NCBI GenBank assembly: GCA_964528605.1
Contig: CAZGSV010000151.1
Coordinates: 1-6,248 of the forward strand
Source: CAZGSV01 sp964528605
Lineage (GTDB): Bacteria; Armatimonadota; Zipacnadia; CAZGSV01
Length of the DNA: 6,248 bases
Direction: 5' to 3'
Every line of letters starts with the position of its first letter. Position 1 is the stretch's first letter. The position numbers and the translations under genes were made by a program. Under the pieces are notes generated by a model. It saw nothing but the letters and a program-made list of their open reading frames with translations. It was not told where the DNA came from and did no database searches. Below are positions 1 to 6,186 of the stretch, in pieces.

Positions 1-684
1 GGCGACCAGCACGAACTTGGGCCGCGCGACCCAGCCCCTGCCGTCTCGCGCCACTCCCACCGTGCCGTCCGGCCACACGCCGAACGCCACGGCGCCGAGA
101 AGCGTCTCAGCACCGGCCTGGCGGCACTCTTCCGCCAGGATGCCGCAGAGATGGAGGCCCCGCACTCCGCCGAAGAAGTCCGCCGGGCCGAACAACTTGT
201 GGATTTGCTTCCGCAGTTGACCACCAGGTTCCTCGTTCTCATCCACGATGACGGCGCGCACGCCCAGGCGCGCCGCCTGTGCCGCGGCAGAGAGGCCGGC
301 CGGACCGGCGCCCACGACGAGAAGGTCGCATTCGGGGAACGGCGCCTTGGCCGCCGTCGGCAGGGGGGGCTGCGCCTCTGGGAGCACGCCCAGCCCGTGC
401 TGGCGCTCGACACGCATTCCCTCGGCGAGCGGCGTGACGCAGGAGCGCACGTTGGGAATCTCGTTCACCGTCATCAGGCAGTCGCTGCACCGGCCGATGC
501 CGCAATACACGCCGCGCGGCTGGCCCAGCACAGGACTGCGCCTGAGCGCGAAGTCGCCCGAGGCGAGCAAGGCCACCGCAAGCGGCTCCCCCTCTTTCCC
601 CGATCGCTCCTGCCCATCGAGCGAGAAGCGCACCCAGCGCTTCTGCGGCGCCGGTCCAAGAATCGGGTGGTTCTCGACCCGCAT
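1..684 (-). CDS. [2Fe-2S]/FAD-dependent oxidoreductase, N-terminal part (cut by left window edge)
   Basis: Reading from an ATG at 684 gives 228 codons with no stop, ending in frame at base 1, so the C-terminal part is missing. Residues 1-95 form a Fer2_4-type ferredoxin domain: the opening MRVENHPIL is typical of this family, and C61, C66, C69 and C82 (CX4CX2CX12C) should bind a [2Fe-2S] cluster. After a Pro/Ala-rich linker, residues 120-149 form a Rossmann FAD site with GAGPAG at 125-130 and the acidic strand end VDE at 147-149, followed by PGGQL at 153-157. This layout matches sarcosine oxidase alpha, opine oxidase and HcnA/HcnB-like amine or amino-acid dehydrogenases; the substrate cannot be told from this part. 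The start lies 3 nt after the upstream gene's TAG with no clear ribosome binding site, suggesting translational coupling. Family assignment is strong, specific function unknown. Confidence 0.88.
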   Translation of the reverse strand, partial: MRVENHPILGPAPQKRWVRFSLDGQERSGKEGEPLAVALLASGDFALRRSPVLGQPRGVYCGIGRCSDCLMTVNEIPNVRSCVTPLAEGMRVERQHGLGVLPEAQPPLPTAAKAPFPECDLLVVGAGPAGLSAAAQAARLGVRAVIVDENEEPGGQLRKQIHKLFGPADFFGGVRGLHLCGILAEECRQAGAETLLGAVAFGVWPDGTVGVARDGRGWVARPKFVLVA

Positions 685-687
685 GGA

Positions 688-1407
688 CTACTGCGGCGGC
701 GCTTGCTGGTCGCCGGGCTCCTCGGGCTTGGCCTGTGACTCGCTCTGCGCAGGCGGGGAAGGCGGACGCACGTCCCAAGGAGACGTAATGGGGAAGTAGG
801 CGCGGCAGAGGCGCCACACGTCGAGAACCGAGTACACGAGCAGGCCGAGGTAGACGGCCGCGGCGGTGATGGCGATGGTGATCTCCCTGGTCATGCCTCG
901 GATCGCCATGGCCGGGCTGGGGTAGGCCATCGCCATCAGCGCGTACCACAGCGACATGACCGCGATCACGGTGGCCGCGACCAGGATGAGGCCCTCGGTG
1001 CGCTCGCCCAGGTAGTGGTGGCCCGCACCAGGGAGCAGGATGCCGAGTCGGATGGCCTTGGCGCGCTCCTTGCCCGCGGCCTCGCGGGAGAGGCGCTCCT
1101 CGACGGCGGGCAGTTGCTGCTGGTCAGCCACACTGAGCAGGCTCAGCGCGTACTTCTCTTCCATGCGGGCATCCCCGGGGCGCAACTCGCGCGCCCGCCG
1201 ATAGGCCTCCAATGCCTTTTCCGCCTGGACCTCCGCGGTGAGCAGATCGCCCAAGAGTTCCCAGGCCTCGGCGCCGCCCTCCCACACGGCGAACGCCTCG
1301 CGGCAGGCGGCGATGGCGCCCTGCACCTCGCCTTTAAGGCGTAGGCTGTTGGCGCGCGTTAGGATGTCGTCGAACTTGGCTCTGGTGCGCGCGTCTGGCT
1401 GCTGCAC
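688..1407 (-). CDS. TPR-repeat membrane protein with PGxGxxYxG hairpin motif
   Basis: This 239-residue protein is not a named family I can identify with certainty. Residues 13-82 look like two tetratricopeptide repeats; the second (about 46-79) is clear, with the W-LG-A-A-Y-A-L-P spacing of a canonical TPR. Residues 83-118 are charged and helical. At 124-135 the motif LLPGAGHHYLGE resembles the P-G-x-G-Q-x-Y-x-G turn that precedes membrane helices in TM2-like and small TPR-membrane proteins. Two hydrophobic segments follow, at about 138-161 and 176-198, and then a Pro/Gln/Glu-rich tail (208-239). The TPR domain is therefore probably cytoplasmic and membrane-anchored, perhaps as a scaffold; this is inference. 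The start is GTG, with AGGAG ten bases upstream and 6 nt after the rsfS stop. An ATG overlapping the rsfS stop is out of frame. Confidence 0.8.
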   Translation of the reverse strand: MQQPDARTRAKFDDILTRANSLRLKGEVQGAIAACREAFAVWEGGAEAWELLGDLLTAEVQAEKALEAYRRARELRPGDARMEEKYALSLLSVADQQQLPAVEERLSREAAGKERAKAIRLGILLPGAGHHYLGERTEGLILVAATVIAVMSLWYALMAMAYPSPAMAIRGMTREITIAITAAAVYLGLLVYSVLDVWRLCRAYFPITSPWDVRPPSPPAQSESQAKPEEPGDQQAPPQ

Positions 1408-1413
1408 GGCGGC

Positions 1414-1782
1414 TCATCTCCTGGCGGGCGCGCGCTCGTCCTTCTCGGGGTAGGGCCGTTGCGGGGCGTCCGCCCACAGGCGCTCGAGCGCGTAGAACTC
1501 CCGCGTGTCGGGCTCGAACAAATGGACGATGAAGGAACCCAGGTCCACAACGACCCAGACCCCCTCCTCGAGGCCCTCCATGATGAAGGAGCGCACGCGG
1601 CGCTTGCGCAGATCGCTGCGCAGTTCCTCGGCCAACGCTTTGACGTGGATGCGGGAGGTGCCGGTCGCCAGCACCATGTGGTCAGTCAGCGTGGTAAGGG
1701 CGCGGACCTCGAGAATGAGGATGTCCTGAGCCTTCTTGCTCCAGAGGAGTTCGCAGACTCGGGCTACTGGGCTAAGGCGAAT
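1414..1782 (-). CDS. rsfS: Ribosome silencing factor RsfS (YbeB/Iojap family), probable ATT start
   Basis: RsfS binds uL14 on the large ribosomal subunit and blocks joining with the small subunit when nutrients are scarce. The reading frame matches the family throughout: SKKAQDILILEVR at residues 15-27, TDHMVLATGTS at 33-43, then HV-ALAEEL, GVWVVVDLGSFIVHLF and FYALERLWADAP. The first in-frame ATG (1677) is residue 36 and would remove the first strand and helix of the fold. Upstream to the in-frame TGA at 1789-1791 there is no ATG, GTG or TTG. I place the start at ATT (1780-1782) because a strong ribosome binding site precedes it; this gives 122 residues, close to the usual 105-120. It lies 57 nt after the LCP gene and 6 nt before the TPR gene. 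Its place in the nadD operon is typical. Identity is near certain; the exact start is uncertain. Confidence 0.9.
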   Translation of the reverse strand: MRLSPVARVCELLWSKKAQDILILEVRALTTLTDHMVLATGTSRIHVKALAEELRSDLRKRRVRSFIMEGLEEGVWVVVDLGSFIVHLFEPDTREFYALERLWADAPQRPYPEKDERAPARR

Positions 1783-1839
1783 GGAACATCACTTCCGTGT
1801 GCGCAGGTGGTTCTGGGCCCGCGCGGCCACCGCTGGGGA
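1783..1839 (-). other. Intergenic gap between LCP gene and rsfS, with weak inverted repeats
   Basis: This is the longest non-coding gap in the window (57 nt). It contains GGCC at 1816-1819 and 1825-1828 around a five-base CGCGC loop, and GGTGG (1806-1810) that could instead pair with CCACC (1827-1831). The two pairings are partly exclusive. No T-run follows on the minus strand, so an intrinsic terminator is unlikely. No -35/-10 promoter is visible. The left end holds the rsfS ribosome binding site. Confidence 0.4.
1788..1796 (-). promoter_or_regulatory. Ribosome binding site of rsfS, pointing to an ATT start
   Basis: The minus strand reads GGAAGTGAT, one mismatch from GGAGGTGAT, the complement of the 16S rRNA 3' end. 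Nine bases separate GGAAG from the in-frame ATT at 1782. The out-of-frame ATG at 1789 overlaps the site and is only 2 nt from GGAAG, too close for normal initiation. The in-frame TGA at 1789-1791 lies inside the site, so initiation must occur downstream of it. Confidence 0.6.
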
Positions 1840-3132
1840 TCAGAAGCGCCTCCGGTCGGAGGCGGTGACGGTCTCGCGTTCTCCCGCGAGGATGCGGCCC
1901 TCGGTGAGCAGCGTACAGGCGTCCGCGCCGAGTATGATGGTCACTTCCGGGGCGTCGGACCTCGGCGTAGCCGGACGGGGATAGTAGCGCGTCGTGCCCA
2001 GCGCGGCCGCGATCTCTTCGGCGGCGCGGCGATAACCGGGGGCAAAGAAGATCTTGGTCAGCGGGAAGCCGCCCTTCCGGGGTTCGCCATTGGTGACGCG
2101 GTAGCCGGCGTCGCGGATCACGCTCGCCACCACGGCGTTCAGGCGCGGCTCCCCAGCCGCGTTCTGCACCTCAACGCGGGCAAACTTGTAGTCGTACTCG
2201 GGCGCCACCGACAGCCGCCTCTGCACCTCGGCGGCAATCTGCCGCGCCTCCACCTCGTCCACGATCTCGTAGGCAACGCCCTGAATGCGCTCTGGCTTGC
2301 TCGGCACGGCGGCCACCAACGCGCTCGCTGGCTCCACCTTCTTGGCGAACTTGGTGAGCCAGACGATCTGCCGGTCGGAGAGGTTGGTCTTGACGGCACG
2401 GGTGAACTGTCGGGCCAGCAGGAGCAGGTCGGGCTTCTTGGCACCGGCCTCACCGGTGACCATCTGGCGATAGGCGGCCAGCAGGAACTGCTTCTGCCGG
2501 CGCATGCGCCCGTAGTCGCCGTCGACGTCGTGGCGGAAGCGCACGTAGCACATGGCGTCGTAGCCCTTGAGCCGCTGGCGGCCTTTCCTGAGATGGATGT
2601 AGAGGTTGCCCCACTTGTCCTCGTAATCCATGTTCTTCTCTACGTCAATGACGACACCGCCCATGGCGTCCACGATCTTCTCGATACCCTTGAAGTCGGT
2701 CTTGATGTAGTACTCAAGGGGCACCTCGAGCAGGCCCGAGACCGTCTCGGCGCAGAGGTCGGGGCCCCCGAGGCTGTAAGCGGCATTGATCTTGTTCATG
2801 CCGTGGCCGGGGATGCGCACGCGGGCGTCGCGGGGAACCGAGAGCAGGCCGAGGCGCTTGGTCTCGAAGTTGATGGTGCCCAAGATGAGCGTGTCGGCCC
2901 GGCCCCGCTCTATCTTGTCGTCCACGCCGATGAGCAGGATGTCCACGCTCTTGTGGTCGGCGAAGGGAGGCACGGGGTCGGGCAGCAGCCAGCCTCTCAC
3001 CATGTCCGGGGTCAGCCCGCTTCTGCCCAAGTAGTACGCCCACCCCACGGCCGCCAGCGCGGCGATGCAGACCAGCCAGATCACCATATCCAGCCAGCGC
3101 ACACGCCGGGGGCGTGCCTCTTTGGCAATCAT
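1840..3132 (-). CDS. LytR-CpsA-Psr (LCP) family glycopolymer transferase with C-terminal LytR_C domain
   Basis: LCP proteins move undecaprenyl-phosphate-linked glycopolymers onto peptidoglycan or another envelope acceptor on the outer face of the membrane. The 430-residue product has a positively charged N-terminus, one membrane helix at about 14-35 and an extracytoplasmic LCP domain at about 63-220. Family marks include ILLIGVDD (65-72), the ADT of residues 79-81, the SVPRD motif with R101/D102, KIN at 114-116, and the RFRHD (198-202) plus GRMRRQKQFL (208-217) arginine cluster that grips pyrophosphate. Residues about 318-405 (VEVQNAAG to VTIILGAD) match a LytR_C domain, common in this family. 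The ATG is 7 nt after the nadD stop, with GAGG five bases upstream; the nadD TGA is part of that site. An LCP gene between nadD and rsfS is known in other genomes. The exact polymer and acceptor are unknown. Confidence 0.92.
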   Translation of the reverse strand: MIAKEARPRRVRWLDMVIWLVCIAALAAVGWAYYLGRSGLTPDMVRGWLLPDPVPPFADHKSVDILLIGVDDKIERGRADTLILGTINFETKRLGLLSVPRDARVRIPGHGMNKINAAYSLGGPDLCAETVSGLLEVPLEYYIKTDFKGIEKIVDAMGGVVIDVEKNMDYEDKWGNLYIHLRKGRQRLKGYDAMCYVRFRHDVDGDYGRMRRQKQFLLAAYRQMVTGEAGAKKPDLLLLARQFTRAVKTNLSDRQIVWLTKFAKKVEPASALVAAVPSKPERIQGVAYEIVDEVEARQIAAEVQRRLSVAPEYDYKFARVEVQNAAGEPRLNAVVASVIRDAGYRVTNGEPRKGGFPLTKIFFAPGYRRAAEEIAAALGTTRYYPRPATPRSDAPEVTIILGADACTLLTEGRILAGERETVTASDRRRF

Positions 3133-3139
3133 CGGAGCC

Positions 3140-3760
3140 TCAACTGCCCTCCGTTGTGGGCCGGTTCACGTAGAGTCCCTGGTTGGCAATGTACAGCGCC
3201 ACTTCCGGCGGGGTCAAATAGCGAATGGAACGCCCCTCGGCTACGCGGCGGCGAATGTCGGTGGAGGAGATCTCGAGCCCTCGGACGTGCACGATCTCGA
3301 TGGACTGCACCAGGTTGAGGCTGAGGCGCGCCTTTAGGTCGTTGAGTTCGTAGCCCGGGCGCGTGACCGCGACGAAGCGGCAGAGCGAGGCCAACTCCTC
3401 GTTGTCGCGCCAGGTCATGATCTCGCGGATGGCGTCGGCGCCGGTGATGAAGTAGATTTCGGACTGCTCGCCGAGCCCGGCGCGGAACTCGCGCACGGTG
3501 TCAATGGTGTAAGAACGGCCGCCGCGCTCGAGTTCCACGCGCGAAGCGCAGAAGGAGGGGTTGGAGGCCGTGGCAAGATGAACCATGTTGAAGCGGTCCT
3601 CGGCCGGCGTCAGGTCAGAGACTTCCTTGTGCGGCGGCAGGTTGCACGGAATGAAGTAGACGGTCTCCAGCCCGCACCGCTCGCGCGCCTCCTCCGCGGC
3701 GAACAGATGGCCGTAGTGCACCGGATCGAAGGTGCCGCCCATCAGTCCGATGCGGGCCAT
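3140..3760 (-). CDS. nadD: Nicotinate-nucleotide adenylyltransferase NadD
   Basis: NadD adenylates nicotinate mononucleotide with ATP to give deamido-NAD, the step before NAD synthetase in the cytoplasm. The 206-residue product is full length for the family. It carries the nucleotidyltransferase signature GGTFDPVHYGH (8-18), with both histidines of the HxGH-type site (H15, H18), then PPHK (42-45), the substrate-loop region SYTIDTV (83-89), ITGADA (105-110) with W117, and the ATP-binding ISSTDIRRR (164-172). It ends with the usual YIANQGLY (190-197). The ATG lies 2 nt after the proA stop with only a weak GGGT upstream, so reading is probably coupled to proA. No odd residues were seen in the catalytic motifs. 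Clustering with rsfS downstream is classic and supports the call. Confidence 0.97.
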   Translation of the reverse strand: MARIGLMGGTFDPVHYGHLFAAEEARERCGLETVYFIPCNLPPHKEVSDLTPAEDRFNMVHLATASNPSFCASRVELERGGRSYTIDTVREFRAGLGEQSEIYFITGADAIREIMTWRDNEELASLCRFVAVTRPGYELNDLKARLSLNLVQSIEIVHVRGLEISSTDIRRRVAEGRSIRYLTPPEVALYIANQGLYVNRPTTEGS

Positions 3761-3762
3761 TG

Positions 3763-5043
3763 CTACCCGCGTACCTGCCCCGTGCCCACGACCACGTACC
3801 TGGTGCTGGTGAGCGCCGCCAAGCCGATGGGGCCGCGCACGTGCAACTTCTGCGTGCTCACGCCCAGTTCCGCCCCGAAGCCGAACTCGAAGCCGTCGGT
3901 GAAGCGCGTGGAGGCGTTGACGTAGACCGCGGCCGCGTCCACCTCGCGGGTGAACCTCTGGATGTTGCCGTGATCGTTGGACAGGATGCCCTCGGAGTTG
4001 CGCGTGCCGTAGCGGGCGATGTGTGCGATGGCCTCGTCAACGTCGCCAACCACTTTCACCGCCAGGATCAAGGCCAGGTATTCCGTGGCCCAGTCCTCCT
4101 CGGTCGCTGGCTTGGCCGGCGGGAAGAGGGCAACCGTCTCCGGGCAGCCGCGAATCTCCACGCCCCCCGCCGCCAGCCGGGCGCAGGCGCTCGGCAGAAA
4201 GCCAGGCGCGATGTCGCGTTGCACCAGCAGCGTCTCGATGGCATTGCACACCGAGGGGCGCTGCGTCTTGGCGTTGAAGGCTATCTCCTCAGCCATCTTC
4301 ACATCCGCGTTGTAGTCCACGTAGAGGTGGCAGTTGCCCTCGCCGGTCTCGATCACGGGCACCCGCGCATTCCGGACCACGGTGCGGATCAGGCTGTGGC
4401 CCCCACGGGGCACGAGCACGTCCAGATACCCCACGAGACCCATCATCGCGCGCGCGGTCGCCCGGTCGGTGTTGCGGATGAGTTGCACGCTGTCGGCGGG
4501 CAAGCCGGCATCGGTGATGGCCGCACGCATGGTGTCCGCCAGAACGATGTTGGCGTTGATGGCCTCCTTGCCGCCGCGCAGCAGCACCGCATTGCCCGCC
4601 TTGAGGCAGAGCACGGCGACGTCCACGGTAACGTTGGGGCGCGCTTCATAGATGATACCCACCACTCCGAGCGGCACCCGCACCATACGAATCTCCAGTC
4701 CGTTGGGCCGGCGCCAGCCGGAGACGATCTCCCCTACGGGGTCGGGCAGCGCCATGACCTGGTTGACGCCCTCGATGATGCCGTCAATGCGCTTGTCGTT
4801 GAGCATTAGGCGGTCCAGCAGCGCCGAAGAGAGGCCGGCCTGTCGGCCCGCTTCCAGGTCGCGCTCGTTGGCACGCAGAATCTCCGCGCGCTTGGCGTCG
4901 AGCGCCTCGGCGATGGCACGCAGGGCTTGATTCTTGCGGGCCGTGGAGGCCAGAGCCAGCACCGGCGCGGCAGCGCGCACGCTCGCGGCCAGAGGCTCGA
5001 CCTCCGCCCTTATGGCCTCCTCGTTCACTTGCGAACCCGCCAT
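3763..5043 (-). CDS. proA: Glutamate-5-semialdehyde dehydrogenase (gamma-glutamyl phosphate reductase) ProA
   Basis: ProA reduces gamma-glutamyl phosphate with NADPH to glutamate-5-semialdehyde, which cyclises to pyrroline-5-carboxylate for proline synthesis. The product is 426 residues, near the usual 415-430, with an aldehyde dehydrogenase fold. Visible motifs, numbered from the ATG at 5043, are PLGVVGIIYEARPNVT (about 124-139), KAGNAVLLRGGKEA (about 148-161), VPRGG (about 211-215), ETGEGNCH (about 232-239) and NAKTQRPSVCNA, in which C266 is the catalytic thiol. The C-terminal part has NASTRFTDGFEFGFGAELG and ends with KLHVRGP-GL-ALTS, all typical. A GTG two codons upstream (5049) is open, but AAGGGAG at 5052-5058 is only 2 nt from it and an ideal 8 nt from the ATG, so the ATG is preferred. 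The gene lies 30 nt after proB. Confidence 0.97.
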   Translation of the reverse strand: MAGSQVNEEAIRAEVEPLAASVRAAAPVLALASTARKNQALRAIAEALDAKRAEILRANERDLEAGRQAGLSSALLDRLMLNDKRIDGIIEGVNQVMALPDPVGEIVSGWRRPNGLEIRMVRVPLGVVGIIYEARPNVTVDVAVLCLKAGNAVLLRGGKEAINANIVLADTMRAAITDAGLPADSVQLIRNTDRATARAMMGLVGYLDVLVPRGGHSLIRTVVRNARVPVIETGEGNCHLYVDYNADVKMAEEIAFNAKTQRPSVCNAIETLLVQRDIAPGFLPSACARLAAGGVEIRGCPETVALFPPAKPATEEDWATEYLALILAVKVVGDVDEAIAHIARYGTRNSEGILSNDHGNIQRFTREVDAAAVYVNASTRFTDGFEFGFGAELGVSTQKLHVRGPIGLAALTSTRYVVVGTGQVRG

Positions 5044-5051
5044 CGTCACTG

Positions 5052-5058
5052 CTCCCTT
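5052..5058 (-). promoter_or_regulatory. Ribosome binding site deciding the proA start
   Basis: The minus strand reads AAGGGAG in the proB-proA gap. The distance is 8 nt to the ATG at 5043 and 2 nt to the GTG at 5049, which favours the ATG. Confidence 0.65.
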
Positions 5059-5073
5059 GCGCCGGGAACGTTC

Positions 5074-6186
5074 CTATCCCCAGACTACCATATTGTCGCG
5101 ATGCACGACCTCATCGGGGCCCTCGCCCAGCACCCGGCGCCGCTCGGCGGAGCGCAAGCCCTTCACCCGGCGCAGCGCATCGGCGTCGTAACTGGCCATA
5201 CCGCGTGCGAACTCCTCGCCGCTCGGGCCCACCAGAGCCACCATGGCGCGCCGGCCGAAATCGCCCTCGACGCCCACAATGCCGACCGCGAGCAGGCTCT
5301 TGCCATCCTGCACCACGCGCCGCTTGGCGCCCTCGTTGACCACCAGCCGGCCGCGAACCTCACCCACCAGGGCGAGCCACTGCTTGCGCCCTTCCATCTT
5401 GGAGCGCAGTGGCCGGAAATGGGTGCCCAGCGGCCTGCCCGCCACCAACCTTGTCAGGACCTCGGATTCCCTGCCGTTGGCCAGCAGCACCGCCACGCCG
5501 CAGCGAGCGGCGAGTCGCGCCGCGTTCACCTTGCTCAGCATGCCACCGCGCCCCATACGGCCGGCCGCGCTGCCGGCCAGGGCCTCGATCTCCGGTGTCA
5601 CCTCACCCACCTCGGGGATGACGTCTTTGCGCTTGGCAACGTCGCGGTAGAGGCCATCAACGTCGGACAGCAGTACCAGCAGGTCGGCGCGCACCAGCGG
5701 GCAGACAAGCGCGGCCAGCGTGTCGTTGTCGCCGAAGGTGATCTCCTCGACCGATACGGTGTCATTCTCGTTCACGATGGGCACGGCGCCGAAGGAGAGC
5801 AGCGTCTCCATGGTGGCGGCGGCATTCACGAAGCGCGTGCGGTCGCCCAGATCGGCGCGCGTAAGCAGCACCTGGGCCACGCAGACCCCCAAGGGCTCAA
5901 AGGCCGCAGCGTAACCGTCCATCAGCAGGCTCTGACCGACCGCCGCCGCGGCCTGGCTCCAGGCGAGCGCGCGGGGCATCCGCTTGCGCCCCATGCGCTG
6001 CGCTCCTGCCGCAATCGCTCCCGAGGAAACTATCACGACCTGGCGGTCCTGGGCGCGGACAGTGGCCACCTGGCGCGCCAAGTCGCATAGGTAGGCGTGG
6101 TCTATGCCGCCGGTGGCGGCTACGATGGTGCTGGAGCCGACCTTCACCACCAGGCGGCGCGCCTGAGCGAGTCCGCTTCGAGTCAT
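5074..6186 (-). CDS. proB: Glutamate 5-kinase ProB with C-terminal PUA domain
   Basis: ProB phosphorylates glutamate with ATP to gamma-glutamyl phosphate, the committed and normally proline-inhibited step of proline synthesis. The 370-residue product is the standard long form. The amino-acid kinase domain (about 10-257) has VVKVGSS with K15 (13-19), VSSGAIAAG (53-61), AAVGQ (81-85), PIVNENDTV (136-144), FGDNDTLAA (151-159) and LLSDVDGLY (172-180). The PUA domain (about 274-370) shows the family ending, with ARGMASYDADALRRVKG and EVVHRDNMV. One deviation is GRGGMLSK (212-219), where many relatives have GTGGMxTK; the lysine K219 is kept. The ATG overlaps the preceding stop as ATGA, and GGAG lies eight bases upstream. 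ProB and ProA normally act together because the phosphorylated intermediate is unstable, which fits their adjacency. Feedback inhibition by proline is family knowledge, not visible here. Confidence 0.97.
   Translation of the reverse strand: MTRSGLAQARRLVVKVGSSTIVAATGGIDHAYLCDLARQVATVRAQDRQVVIVSSGAIAAGAQRMGRKRMPRALAWSQAAAAVGQSLLMDGYAAAFEPLGVCVAQVLLTRADLGDRTRFVNAAATMETLLSFGAVPIVNENDTVSVEEITFGDNDTLAALVCPLVRADLLVLLSDVDGLYRDVAKRKDVIPEVGEVTPEIEALAGSAAGRMGRGGMLSKVNAARLAARCGVAVLLANGRESEVLTRLVAGRPLGTHFRPLRSKMEGRKQWLALVGEVRGRLVVNEGAKRRVVQDGKSLLAVGIVGVEGDFGRRAMVALVGPSGEEFARGMASYDADALRRVKGLRSAERRRVLGEGPDEVVHRDNMVVWG

Noticed and set aside
363..369. Run of seven G (seven C in the gene) in the oxidoreductase, as a possible phase-variation or error site
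   Set aside because: The frame is continuous across it and both flanking domains are in the same frame. It encodes a Pro-rich linker, so the run is unremarkable.
239..949. 236-codon minus-strand frame overlapping the TPR gene and the oxidoreductase
   Set aside because: It is out of frame with both genes and Arg/Pro-rich. The two overlapped frames carry clear TPR, [2Fe-2S] and FAD motifs.
1415..1417. ATG overlapping the rsfS stop as the start of the TPR gene
   Set aside because: It is out of frame with the TPR protein and lies directly against AGGAG with no spacing. The GTG at 1407 is in frame and ten bases away.
1806..1831. Inverted repeats after the LCP gene as an intrinsic terminator
   Set aside because: The stem is only 4-5 bp and no T-run follows on the minus strand.
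1459..3318. 619-codon open frame on the plus strand, antisense to rsfS, LCP and nadD
   Set aside because: It is low in complexity, rich in His, Gly and Arg, with no recognisable domain, and it mirrors three well-identified genes. Long antisense frames are expected at this GC content.
3760..4809. 349-codon plus-strand open frame opposite proA
   Set aside because: It is antisense to a near-certain proA and has no domain features.
4927..6090. 387-codon plus-strand open frame opposite proB
   Set aside because: It is antisense to a near-certain proB; its His/Gln/Ala-rich composition is typical of an out-of-frame reading.
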